DNA from: Zantedeschia hybrid cultivar
Taxonomy: Eukaryota; Streptophyta; Magnoliopsida; Alismatales; Araceae
DNA: 64,000 bases
Direction of reading: 5' to 3'
Assembly: GCA_030544215.1 (NCBI GenBank)
Contig: JARZZO010000013.1
Coordinates: 49,061,196-49,125,195, forward strand
The notes beneath the pieces are model-generated. The model searched no databases and was not told the origin of the DNA. It saw only the letters and a list, made by a program, of their open reading frames with translations. The position numbers were made by a program, and so were the translations under genes. Below, piece by piece: positions 47,952 through 57,657 of this stretch; position 1 is the stretch's first letter; every line of letters starts with the position of its first letter.

Positions 47952-48905
47952 TGGTGAGGCAGAATCCGATTCGGCCCATTAAAGCAAGCCCAACGCAGAT
48001 CAGTCCAACAGCAGCAGTAAAAGGCCCGATCGCCTTCGGCCCATTAGCGGCTCAGCAGCCCTCGGCCCAGTAAGCGGCCCAACAACCTTCAGCCCATCAG
48101 CGGCTCGATCGCCTTCGGCCCATTAGCAGCTCAGCAGCCCTCGGCCCAGTAGGCTCCGCCCCACTCCGCGGCATCTGGCCCATCAGCGGCCCAACCCCCT
48201 TCGGCCCAGTAGCCGTGTCCGGCCCACTCCGGTGGGAGGGTTAGGCGCTATGGCGGTTTACCAGTAAACCCAAAACATAGTCCTATATCAGCTACCACCG
48301 TTAAGCAACCTCTATCCTCCGCTATAAATACACGGCTATTTATTACCCAAGGTATGGCTCGGAGACTCCAAGGACTACAGTCCAAAAAGCATTAAAGCTA
48401 TTTCTTCCACCTCTTTGCCTTCTGAATCAAATCATCTTCAGAAGCTAACTTAACCGTCGGAGGGGGTTCCTTAGGGCCGAAGCCCGGGACTCCTACTGAC
48501 TGATTTTTCTTCTTCTTTCCCTCCTTCTGCAGGGGCTTCGGTTTGAATCTTCGCCGACCTCTCCGAGTCGGTCTCGGCCACCGACCTCGGGATTTCTCCC
48601 TCCAGTCTCGATGCCATTCGGCGGCTGGTCCGCCTCGCCCGAAGGTGCTTCGGCCCTGCCTCGCACCGGCTGTTACTCGTCCGGAAGAGCCTCGGCCACG
48701 CCTTCCGTAGGCTGGCCCACATCCGTCCGAGGGAGTCTCGACTTTGCTCTCGTCCGGGCATCCCTCGGCATCGGATCTTCGGCCTCGTCTCCGCCCTCGC
48801 TGCGTTATGAATCCTCGTCGGGCCTCTTCTCCGATCCGATCCAGCTTCGAATCCCAACCTCATATTCCAGCCTCAGAATCGGTCGTGATAACCTCGGCTA
48901 CATCA
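47952..48905 (+). mobile_element. Solo LTR (954 bp) related to the Tat-type Gypsy element
   Basis: Starts TGGTGAGGCAGAATCCGATTC and ends GATAACCTCGGCTACATCA, the same ends as the LTRs at 50160 and 61045 with many differences between. The flanks GACAG (47947-47951) and GACAT (48906-48910) match at four of five bases. A TATA box CTATAAATA is at 48322-48330. No internal region is present, so it arose by recombination between two LTRs. It is a subfamily distinct from the full element nearby. Confidence 0.85.
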
Positions 48906-50154
48906 GACATAATAGTGGTCACTCTGAGATGGTTCGGGTGGGGGGAGGCTCTGTTGGGTTCTCCTCTCCTCTAATGCTCTTTTGCTCCTATCCCCTCATC
49001 CATCAGCCGTCTCCTCCGCTTGCTTTCCCCCTCCCACCATGCCCCCACTTCTTGTTTTAGCAGGGTTTTGTTTTTTGCTATTCTGAGCCAGTTAGTGCCT
49101 CTAAGATTTCATCGGATCCACGCTTCGGCATCTCTTGCTGCCCCCTTCTCTTTGCTCCCCCTTTCTCCTTGTGTTTTTTTCCATTTATTGTACACCCCCA
49201 CCCCCTTTCTTGTTTCTCCATTTTTGAATGTGGAGCGCTTGCTCAGTCCCCAGGTCTCTATGCCTGTGGGTTGGGTCATTGTCGTTCCATCTGTTGTTGG
49301 GTTGGTTTTGGGTTAATCCAACTCTTAGATCTCAGATATTTTCGATGGTGCTCGAGTTGCAAGCTTCATCCATATGCCAATTGGGTATACATTTCCGAGC
49401 ACCTTGATGTTACTGTAGAAGATGTTGCAGTCTTGGCCGACTTTGAGTTCTGGCATTTTCGGGGAGGTTATTCCTCCCCTTCTCATCCAACCCTTCTACA
49501 TATCTACAGTAGTGACTTCTGGCGGCTCTGTGGCGACCTTAGCTTTCTTTTTTTCTCTCTCCAGGCAGGTGCCGTCGTAAGTTGGCTTCTTTGAAATGCT
49601 TTGGTCGTCGATGTTTCTCTCCATCAACGTTGTGTACCCTGGTCCCTACGTTCGCATAGAGGTCCTTTACTACGTAAGTAGTACGTTCTGTCACCTGTGA
49701 CGGCATGTGCCATGCCCTGCGTCTATGTTTCCTGTGCATCTCGTCTTTGTGTGTATCTTTGCCTCCTATGTTTATCTTTTGTACTCCTCTTGTTTTAAAT
49801 GAACGACAAGTCTATAAATTTGTATACATACATAAGACTATTTGTCACGCTTGTAAAATATTTATCATGCTAAAAAAATTATACACAGATACGTATAGAT
49901 GATAAATACTTTTTAAGTGTGATAAATACTTCGTGAGCATCCACGAAGCATTTGTCATGCCTGCATATATTTGTCATGTTCGAAGTCTTGCACTCGTATT
50001 TAATTCTTGCCTAACTCACATGTGAAAAAAGTTGATTAGCTCACGTGACATATGCCTAGATAGATTAATGACATTTCGCATTACAAGATGACTCAAGACC
50101 CTCAGTGTAATAAACATTAGTACAACAAATATTAGAGTAATACTTTCTGCGATA
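48906..50154. other. No gene recognised between the solo LTR and the Gypsy element
   Basis: CT-rich sequence to about 49220, then moderately GC-rich DNA to about 49720 with open frames that match no family I know, then AT-rich DNA. The last 25 bases are the left end of a MITE split by the Gypsy insertion. Confidence 0.4.
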
Positions 50155-50159
50155 CCGTG

Positions 50160-51054
50160 TGATGAGGCAGAATCCGATTCGGCCCATTAAAATAAGCCCA
50201 ACCCAGTTCAGTCCAACAGCGGCAGTATGAGGCCCAGTGGTCCTCGGCCCAGCTAGCAGCCCAGTGGTCCTCGGCCCGTCAGCGGCCCAACAGCCTTCGG
50301 CCCGTAAGCGGCACAGTAGCCCTCGGCCCAGCAGGTTTCAGCCCATCAGCGGCCCAACCCCCTTCGGCCCGAAAGCCGTGTCCGGCCCACTCCGGTGGAG
50401 GACTAGGCACTATGGCGGTTTACCAGTAAGCCCGGAACATAGTCCTATATCGGCTAACACCGTTAACCATCCGCTATCCTCCGCTATAAATACCCCGCTA
50501 TTTATTGCCAAAGGTATCTCTCCATGACCTTAAAGGACTACAGTCCGAACATCACTATAGCTGCTTCTTCCACCTCTTTGCTTTCTGAATAGAATCATCT
50601 TCGAAAGCTAACTTGACCGTCCGAGGGGACTCCTAAGGGCTAAAACCCGGGACTCCTACTGACCAGTTCTTCTTCTTCTTTCCCTCCTGCAGGAGTTCGG
50701 TTCGAATCTTCGCCGACCTTCCCGAGTCGGTCTCGACCGCCGACCTCCCCGAGTCGGTCTCGACCTCCGACCTCGGACTCCTTCCTCCGGTCTCGACGCC
50801 GTCCGCCGGCTGATCCTTCTCGAGGCGCCCCAGCTCCGCACTGACCTCCTTTCGATCGGAGAGACCTCGGCCGCGCCTTCATGAGGCTAGCCGACATCCG
50901 ACCGAGCGACCCTCGGCCTCGGATCCTCCGCCGCGTCTCCGCCCCTTCGCCTTCCGGGTCCTCGTCGGGCCTCTGAACCGATCCGACCCAGCTCCGAATC
51001 CAAAACTTCGGATTCCAGCTTCGGAATCCGGTCGTGATAGCTTTGGCTACATCA
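50160..51054 (+). repeat. 5' LTR (895 bp)
   Basis: Starts TGATGAGGCAG and ends GGCTACATCA. The first 250 bp hold degenerate repeats of the form AGCGGCCCAACAGCCTTCGG. A TATA box TATAAATA is at 50485-50492. It has an extra 27-bp unit (CGACCTYCCCGAGTCGGTCT and seven more bases, near 50713-50766) that the 3' LTR lacks, which fully accounts for the length difference of 27 bp. Confidence 0.95.
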
Positions 51055-51056
51055 CG

Positions 51057-51074
51057 TGGCGCCGTCTGTGGGAA
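51057..51074 (+). promoter_or_regulatory. Primer-binding site of the Gypsy element
   Basis: TGGCGCCGTCTGTGGGAA begins two bases after the 5' LTR. Its first nine bases are complementary to the 3' end of plant tRNA-Asp, the primer used by many Tat and Athila elements; the rest matches less well. Confidence 0.75.
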
Positions 51075-51090
51075 ACCAACAAAACAAGTC

Positions 51091-53112
51091 ATGTCTCAAC
51101 GACCTGTTACCCGGCGATCCGGACAGAGCGAAGCAGAGACACGAGAAGCCTCAGCACAGCTGCTACACTCCGAAGGCGCCCCATCTGCTCCACCAGGCGT
51201 AGCTCTGCCAGTCATACCAGAGTCACACGCCGCAGGAGACGACCGGGTGGGAGTACTCCAGCAGCAGATGGCGACGCTAGCCGCGGCCGTCACCTCTCTT
51301 GCACCTCTGCAGGAGATGGTGTCCGCCATCGCTCAGCGCATAGGGCTGCTGGGCCAGCTTCCTCAGCAAGCACCGCTTCCTCCACCCTACCCGGTCCAAG
51401 ATGTAAGGTTCCGGCTGGCACCCTCACCGGTCTCCCCCGACGAGGCCGCCACGGCGCACAGCGAGCCCTCGGCGCTACCTGCCCGAGCTCCTCGCGCCGA
51501 CCGCACGACGGAGCAAGGATATGCTTCGTCTGGATTTCGCCCAACCGGAATCGGAGGACGATCGGTCGCCACCTCGACCGCCCCGGACCTGGACCGGCAG
51601 CTAACGGCGATGAGGAAGGAATTACAGCAGATGGTGTCTCGGCCTTACGGGGCGCCCCTTGCCCGCACCATCCTAGAGCAAACCCCGTTCACGCCAGAAC
51701 TTCTAGCTGCCGAGGTGCCTCCCAACTTCAAACTGCCGAAGGGCCCCCTCTACGACAGAATGACAAATCCGGTCTGTCACTTCCAGAGGTTCAATACCTA
51801 CCTCTCAGTCCGAGGGGTCGCCGAGGCAGTCCGCTGCCGTCTTTTCCCCCTCACCCTAGAGAAAACTGCCCTGACCTGGTTCGAGACACTGGCCCCCAAC
51901 TCCATCCATTTCCTAGTCCAGTTGGGCCAACTTTTTATCGACCAGTTCTATGACGCCACCTGGCAGTGTAAGACCTCCGCCAGCCTACTAGCCATCCGGC
52001 AAGGCCCCACCGAAACTCTCCAAGAGTACTTTACTAAATTTCGGACCGAGGCCGCCCAAATCCCAAACCTCGACAGCTCGATTGCGGTTTCGGCCGTAAT
52101 CAGCGGGTGCCGGGATGAAGGGCTCCTCGGCTCCATTGGGAAGCGCCACCCCCCTACCTTCCAGGACCTCGTAGCCCGGACCCACAAGTATATCAACCGG
52201 GAGGCCCTGATGATGTCCAGAGGTAAAGGCGCAGCCGAGGCAGCTTCGGCGACTCTCCCCCAGGTGGTCCGCCCTCGGTCCGAAGATCAAGAGCCCTCCC
52301 GAAAGCGATTTCGCAGGGAGGAGTGGGACCGAGAAAGGCGACAGGATCCGCAGCCGCGGTACCTACCGCTACCCGCTCCCCCTTCCCGAATGCTCATGGA
52401 GGTGAAGGGCATGATTCGACGGCCAGAGCGCATCAAGACAGATCCTCGCCGAAGGGATCCCGGCAAATACTGCGAGTATCATCGGGAGATCGGCCACACG
52501 ACTGACGAGTGCCGACACCTTCGGGAGGAAATTGACCGCCTCATAAGGGAAGGCAGGCTGCCGCAGCTTCGGCGAGAGCAGCCCCAGCAACCGCGGAACC
52601 AGGATGCCCCTGAGGTGGCCAGGCCGCGTCAGCCCCCGGAGAGAGAAGCCGCTCCTCCGCCAAAGAATACCTCGGCCCCGGCGGAGACGTCTCATCAAAG
52701 GCCCAGTTCTGGGACTATCATGATGATCTCCGGGGGGCCGGGAGAAGGATCAAGGCGCCGGCAGCACAGCTCTGCAACTATAGCAACGGTCGACGTCGAG
52801 CCGAAGCGGCCTTGCCAAGAAGATATCACCTTTGGCTCAGAGGACCTGACTGATATTCAGGTCCCTCACGACGACGCCCTCGTGATAAATGCTGTAATTA
52901 ACAGTTACGATGTACATCGTATTTTTGTAGATAATGGAAGCGCCCCGAACATCTTGTTTTACGATTGCTTTGTAAAAATGGGATTGAATAAGGCTAATAT
53001 GAAGCCTCACCGGGGTCCCCTCTTCGGTTTCAACGGTTCGCCCTGCGAAGTAGAGGGCATTATCCGACTCCCCGTAACCATAGGCTCCGCCCCCCGGCAA
53101 CTGACCGTATAA
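51091..53112 (+). CDS. gag: Gag-protease part of the Tat element polyprotein
   Basis: An open frame of 673 codons from the ATG at 51091, which lies downstream of the primer-binding site; an earlier in-frame ATG at 51034 lies inside the LTR and is less likely. Residues about 190-390 are a retrotransposon gag (capsid) domain with a W-F-x-x-L core and GPTETLQEYFTKFR. A zinc-knuckle-like motif C-x2-H-x4-GH-x4-C (KYCEYHREIGH) follows at about 460-475. The protease active site reads VDNGSAPNIL near 618. The frame ends at a TAA at 53110-53112 just after the protease, where related elements read through, so this stop is probably a mutation. Gag forms the virus-like particle; protease processes the polyprotein. 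Confidence 0.9.
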   Translation: MSQRPVTRRSGQSEAETREASAQLLHSEGAPSAPPGVALPVIPESHAAGDDRVGVLQQQMATLAAAVTSLAPLQEMVSAIAQRIGLLGQLPQQAPLPPPYPVQDVRFRLAPSPVSPDEAATAHSEPSALPARAPRADRTTEQGYASSGFRPTGIGGRSVATSTAPDLDRQLTAMRKELQQMVSRPYGAPLARTILEQTPFTPELLAAEVPPNFKLPKGPLYDRMTNPVCHFQRFNTYLSVRGVAEAVRCRLFPLTLEKTALTWFETLAPNSIHFLVQLGQLFIDQFYDATWQCKTSASLLAIRQGPTETLQEYFTKFRTEAAQIPNLDSSIAVSAVISGCRDEGLLGSIGKRHPPTFQDLVARTHKYINREALMMSRGKGAAEAASATLPQVVRPRSEDQEPSRKRFRREEWDRERRQDPQPRYLPLPAPPSRMLMEVKGMIRRPERIKTDPRRRDPGKYCEYHREIGHTTDECRHLREEIDRLIREGRLPQLRREQPQQPRNQDAPEVARPRQPPEREAAPPPKNTSAPAETSHQRPSSGTIMMISGGPGEGSRRRQHSSATIATVDVEPKRPCQEDITFGSEDLTDIQVPHDDALVINAVINSYDVHRIFVDNGSAPNILFYDCFVKMGLNKANMKPHRGPLFGFNGSPCEVEGIIRLPVTIGSAPRQLTV

Positions 53113-55386
53113 ACGGACTTTGCCGTTGTAAAAATCGACTCAGCCTACAGCGCCATCTTTGGCCGAAGGCTGATCGGAGGAGTCGGAGCTGTGCCTTCGT
53201 CTTTCCACCAAACGCTAAAGTTCCATACTAGCTACGGAATAGGCGAGGCAAGGGGAAATCAAGAAGCAGCCCGGCAATGTTATATGATTTCGGTCAAAGG
53301 GAAGGCAGCAGCCGAGACCCTGGCAATCGAATCATCAGCCGAGGCATCCCCGGGGGAAGAACTCACCGCCGTCCCAGTCCCGGGAGGCGAGGGGCGAACC
53401 CTGATGATAGGCTCCGGCTTGGAGAAAGCCGAAGCAGAGAAACTTACCGAGTTCTTAAAAAAGAATCTCGACGTCTTTACTTGGTCTCCGGCAGATATGC
53501 CGGGGGTCGACTCAGAGATAGCCGAGCACCGGTTACATACCGATCCTAACCTGCCCCCGGTCAAGCAGAAGCGGCGTACCTTCAATTAAGAAAGAAGAGC
53601 CGCCATACAAGCTGAAGTACAAAAGGGACTGGACACCGGGCACCTCCGAGAGGTGCACCACCCGGACTGGATCGCCAACGTCGTGATGGTGCCTAAAAAG
53701 GACGGTAAATGGCGAATGTGCGTGGACTTCACCAACCTTAATAAAGCATGTCCGATGGATAGCTTTCCGCTGCCTCGGATAGATCAGGTGGTGGACGCAA
53801 CTTCCGGCCACGAGCTCCTGAGCTTCCTCGACGCCTATTCGGGCTATCACCAGATCCGAATGCATCCGGATGATGAAAGCAAGACCAGCTTTACGACCGA
53901 CCTTGGTCTGTACTGCTATACCCGGATGCCCTTCGGCCTGAAGAATGCTGGCGCAACATATCAGCGCCTCGTCAACAAGGTGTTCGCCCCGCAACTCGGC
54001 CGCAACATGGAGGTCTACATCCACAACATGCTGGTGAAGAGCCGCGTCGCTAAAGACCACTTGGCTGACCTGGCTGAAACCTTCTCCGCATTACGGCGGT
54101 ACAAAATGAAGCTAAATCCGACCAAATGTGCATTCGGAGTAGCTTCCAGGAAGTTCCTCGGCTACATGGTCACTCACCGAGGGGTAGAAGCTAACCCTGC
54201 AAAGGTCTCGGCCATCATACAGATGTGCCCTCCGGCTAACCTCCGAGAGGTATAGAAGTTAAATGGAAGGATCGCTGCCCTAAGCCGCTTCATGTCCAGA
54301 GCGGCGGATTACTGTTTCCCCTTCTTCAAACTGCTGAAGAAGGCCAACAGCTTCGCCTGGACGGACGAGTGCCAGGCAGCCTTCGACCAGCTGAAGGCCT
54401 ACCTCTCCAAGGTCCCCATCCTGTCCAAGCCGATCCCCGGAGAGCCCCTGAGTCTTTACCTCGCGGTATCCGAGACAGCTATCAGCGCCGTCCTTATCCG
54501 AGAACAAGACGGCGTTTAGAAGCCGGTCTACTATACCAGCCGAGCCCTTCAAGGAGCAGAACTTCAGTATCTTGCTCTAGAGAAGCTGGCTCTGGCCCTT
54601 GTCTCATCCGCGAGGAGGCTCCGACCTTATTTTCTTGCACATTCGGTGAAGGTCCTCACCGACCAGCCCCTGAAGCAAGTGCTCTCTCGGCCAGAGGTCA
54701 TCGGCAGACTGGCGAAATGGGCGATCGAGCTAGGAGAGTTTGACATCTCCTATGCGCCGCGGATAGCGATAAAAGCACAGGCGTTAGCCGACTTTATTGC
54801 TGAGCTTACTCCCGAAGCTCCCTCAACGTCTCAGCCGAAGGTAGACACGTCCAAGGCCGAGGACACTTCGGCTTGCACACCGACGAACGAGTGGCAACTC
54901 TATGTAGACGGCTCCGCGTGCTCCACGGGCAGCGGCGCCGGATGGATCTTGGCGTCTCCCGAAGGGGTCGTCACGGAGTACGCGCTGCGCTTCTCCTTTC
55001 CAGCCACCAATAACGCCGCCGAGTACAAGGCTCTCATCTCTGGCCCCCGGGCCGCAAGAAAGCTCGGCGCCCGGAACATAAAGGCTTTTAGCGATTCTCA
55101 GCTAATCGCCGGCCACGTTTCCGGGGAATATGAAGCTCGGGACGTGGTGATGGCGTCCTATCTCCAGGTAACTCGTAGGATCCTCGCTCAATTCGAGTCG
55201 TCCGAAATTGTGCGGATCCCGAGAGCCGAGAATGCCCAAGCCGATGCCCTTTCCCGGCTGGCGTCAACTCAAGACGGGGGAGGAGGCCGATTAATTATGG
55301 TAGAAGAACTCGCCGGACCAAGCCTCGAAGAGCCTGAGGTCATGCAAGTGACCGAAGCCGAGGCCGAGACCTGGATGACCCCCTAG
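53113..55386 (+). pseudogene. pol: Reverse transcriptase, RNase H and archaeal-type RNase H part of pol, broken
   Basis: Same frame as gag, interrupted by stops at 53587-53589, 54253-54255, 54517-54519 and 55384-55386. Reverse transcriptase blocks include WRMCVDFTNLNKACP, DAYSGYHQI and MPFGLKNAGATYQR. The active-site box, normally Y-x-D-D, reads YIHN at 54016-54027, so both catalytic aspartates are gone. RNase H 1 follows (SETAISAVLIRE, ALEKLALALV, TDQPLKQVL). From about 54880 to 55270 a second, archaeal-type RNase H is present (LYVDGSACS, NNAAEYKAL, SDSQLI, NAQADALSRL). At least two of the stops fit a CAG to TAG change. No activity can be expected. Confidence 0.92.
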
Positions 55387-56603
55387 TCGCCTTCCTCCGA
55401 GGAGAAGTCCCGCCTGATCCAAAGGAAGCGAAGCAAGTTTGACAGCGTTCGTCTCACTTCCTTCTCCTGGACGGACTGCTGTATAAGAAGTCCTTAAGCC
55501 GACCGTTATTACGGTGCCTCGGCCCGACCGAAGCTGACTATGCAGTGCGAGAGGTACATGAAGGGGTCTGCGGAGCACATGCAGGAGGAAGGGCCCTGGC
55601 CCATAAGCTTCTAAGGCAGGGATACTAGTGGCCGACGCTCCGAGAGGATGCACTAGCCCCCGTACGTCGCTGCGACCAATGCCAGAAGTACAGCTCTCTT
55701 ATCCACCAGTCGGCGACCCTTCTGACTCCTTTATCCGACCCCTGGCCTTTCGCTCAATGGGGAATCGACCTTCTGGGACCTCTTCCCATCGCCACCGGCC
55801 AAAGGAAATTCCTCATCGTGGCGGTGGATTACTTCACCAAATGGGTAGAAGCCGAACCCCTCGCGTCCATAACCGACAGCAGTGCCTGGAACTTCGTATG
55901 GAAGTCCATCATCTGCCGGTACGGCATCCCCCGGGCCATCATCTCAGACAACGGCAAACAGTTCGATAGCCGCCGGTTCAGCGACAATTGCGCCGGCTTT
56001 GGCATCCTTCACAAGTTCATTTCGGTAGCGCACCCCCGGGCAAACGGCCAGGTCGAGGTCACCAACCGAAGCCTGTTGCAAGGGTTGAAGACCCGCCTCG
56101 GCGAAGCCAAAGGACGATGGGTAGAGGAGCTACCGAGTGTTCTCTGGGCATATCGGACTACGAGCCGAACCCTGACCGGCGAAACCCCGTTTCGCCTGGC
56201 ATATGGGATAGAAGCCGTTATTCCTGTAGAAATCAGCCTTCCCTCTCCAAGAGTCAGCACTTATGATCCAGAGGCCAATGAAGAAGCCTTGAACGATCAT
56301 CTGGATCTCATAGAAGAAACCCGAGATAAAGTTCGCATTCGGCTGGCAGCTTATCAACAGCGCATGGCCAGGTACCACAACACTCGAGTGAAGCCCCGAA
56401 GCTTTGAAGTCGGGAGACTCGTGCTGAGGAATGCCCATGCATCTAAGCCGGCCGAAGCCGCGGGGAAGCTTGCCCCCAACTGGGAAGGGCCATATCGGGT
56501 AAAAGAAGTTATCAGACGAGGGGCTTATCGGTTGGAGACCCTTTCGGGCCAACCTCTCCCTCGCACCTGGAATGTAGAACGCCTTCGGCGTTACTTCATG
56601 TAA
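55385..56603 (+). pseudogene. pol: Integrase part of pol, shifted frame
   Basis: The frame differs from the preceding part because a C run at 55379-55383 is one base short relative to the expected continuation. An HHCC zinc finger is readable at about 55555-55685 (HEGVCGAH, then RRCDQCQK). The catalytic core has all three acidic residues: in WGIDLLGPLP, in ISDNGKQFD and in GQVEVTNRSL. It ends with a chromodomain-less tail and a WNVERLRRYFM terminus. Stops at about 55441 (TGA) and 55627 (TAG) break it. The stretch from 55818 to 56603 is fully open. Confidence 0.9.
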
Positions 56604-56679
56604 GTTATTATCTTCGAAATTTAGCCGGAAGGCATGAATAAAATTCCCCCTCTTTTTACAAAATGCCGTGTTTGTGCAA

Positions 56680-57440
56680 AAGTCCGCGTAAACCGTACCG
56701 AGAGTGGTTTAGGCCATGCAAACCGTATCGGGAGCGGCATGGCTTTTTAAGTCCGCGTAAACCGTACCGGGAGTGGCTTCGGCCATGCAAACCGTATAGG
56801 GAGCGGCATGGTTTTCTAAGTCCGCGTAAACCGTACCGGGAGTGGCTTCGGCCATGCAAACCGTATCGGAAGCGGCATGGTTTTCTAAGTCTGCGTAAAC
56901 CGTATCGGGAGTGGCTTCGGCCATGCAAACCGTATCGGGAGCGGCATGGTTTTCTAAGTCCGCGTAAACCGTACCGGGAGTGGCTTCGGCCATGCAAACC
57001 GTATCGGGAGCGGCATGGTTTTCTATCTAAATCCGCGTAAACCGTACCGGGAGTGGCTTCGGCCATGCAAACCGTATCGGGAGCGGCATGGTTTTCTAAG
57101 TCCGCGTAAACCGTACCGGGAGTGGCTTCGGCCATGCAAACCGTATCGGGAGCAGCATGGTTTTCTATCTAAATCCGCGTAAACCGTACCGGGAGTGGCT
57201 TCGGCCATGCAAACCGTATCGGGAGCGGCATGGTTTTCTAAGTCCGCGTAAACCGTACCGGGAGTGGCTTCGGCCATGCAAACCGTATCGGGAGCGGCAT
57301 GGTTTTCTATCTAAATCCGCGTAAACCGTACCGGGAGTGGCTTCGGCCATGCAAACCGTATCGGGAGCGGCAGGTTATTCTAAGCTCGCATAAAACATAT
57401 CGGCAAAGGCTTCGGCCTTACGAATCGTATCGGGAGCGGC
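56680..57440 (+). repeat. 69-bp tandem array downstream of integrase
   Basis: About ten units of 69 bp, each built of two related halves around AAACCGTAYCGGGAGYGGC, with GGCTTCGGCCATGC or GGCATGGTTTTCT between. A variant with an extra TATCTAAA-type junction recurs at about 57027, 57166 and 57310, giving a higher-order pattern of roughly 140 bp. Edge units at 56690 and 57375-57440 are more diverged. Long frames across it on both strands are repeat products. Confidence 0.95.
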
Positions 57441-57657
57441 ATTATTCTCCAAATCCGAACCTGGATCGGTCTTCGGCCATGCAAACCACAACTGAACAAC
57501 GGTGAGGTCTCGGGCACAAGACACCAGACTCAGGCATCCATTCGGAAATACAAAGACAGCAAAATACTCTCAATATATACATAGTACAAAATCGGCCGTC
57601 CGTCTGGCCGCAGACTTACAGAAAGTCAAAAAGGCAAAAATCGGGGCAGGCCCCGTA

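Noticed and set aside
49020..49739. Cysteine/tryptophan-rich frames between the solo LTR and the Gypsy element
   Set aside because: No recognised domain and the frames overlap in different phases; not enough to call a gene.
51034..51090. Upstream in-frame ATG extending gag by 19 codons
   Set aside because: It lies within the 5' LTR and across the primer-binding site, so translation from the genomic RNA should start at 51091.
56656..57350. Repeated protein frames with an MAEATPGTVYADL-type unit (minus strand) and a KPYREWLRPC-type unit (plus strand)
   Set aside because: The 69-bp unit is a multiple of three, so any frame without a stop repeats; the array is non-coding tandem DNA in the retrotransposon.
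56680..57440. CRISPR-like appearance of regularly spaced repeats
   Set aside because: Units are contiguous without unique spacers and lie in a plant retrotransposon.
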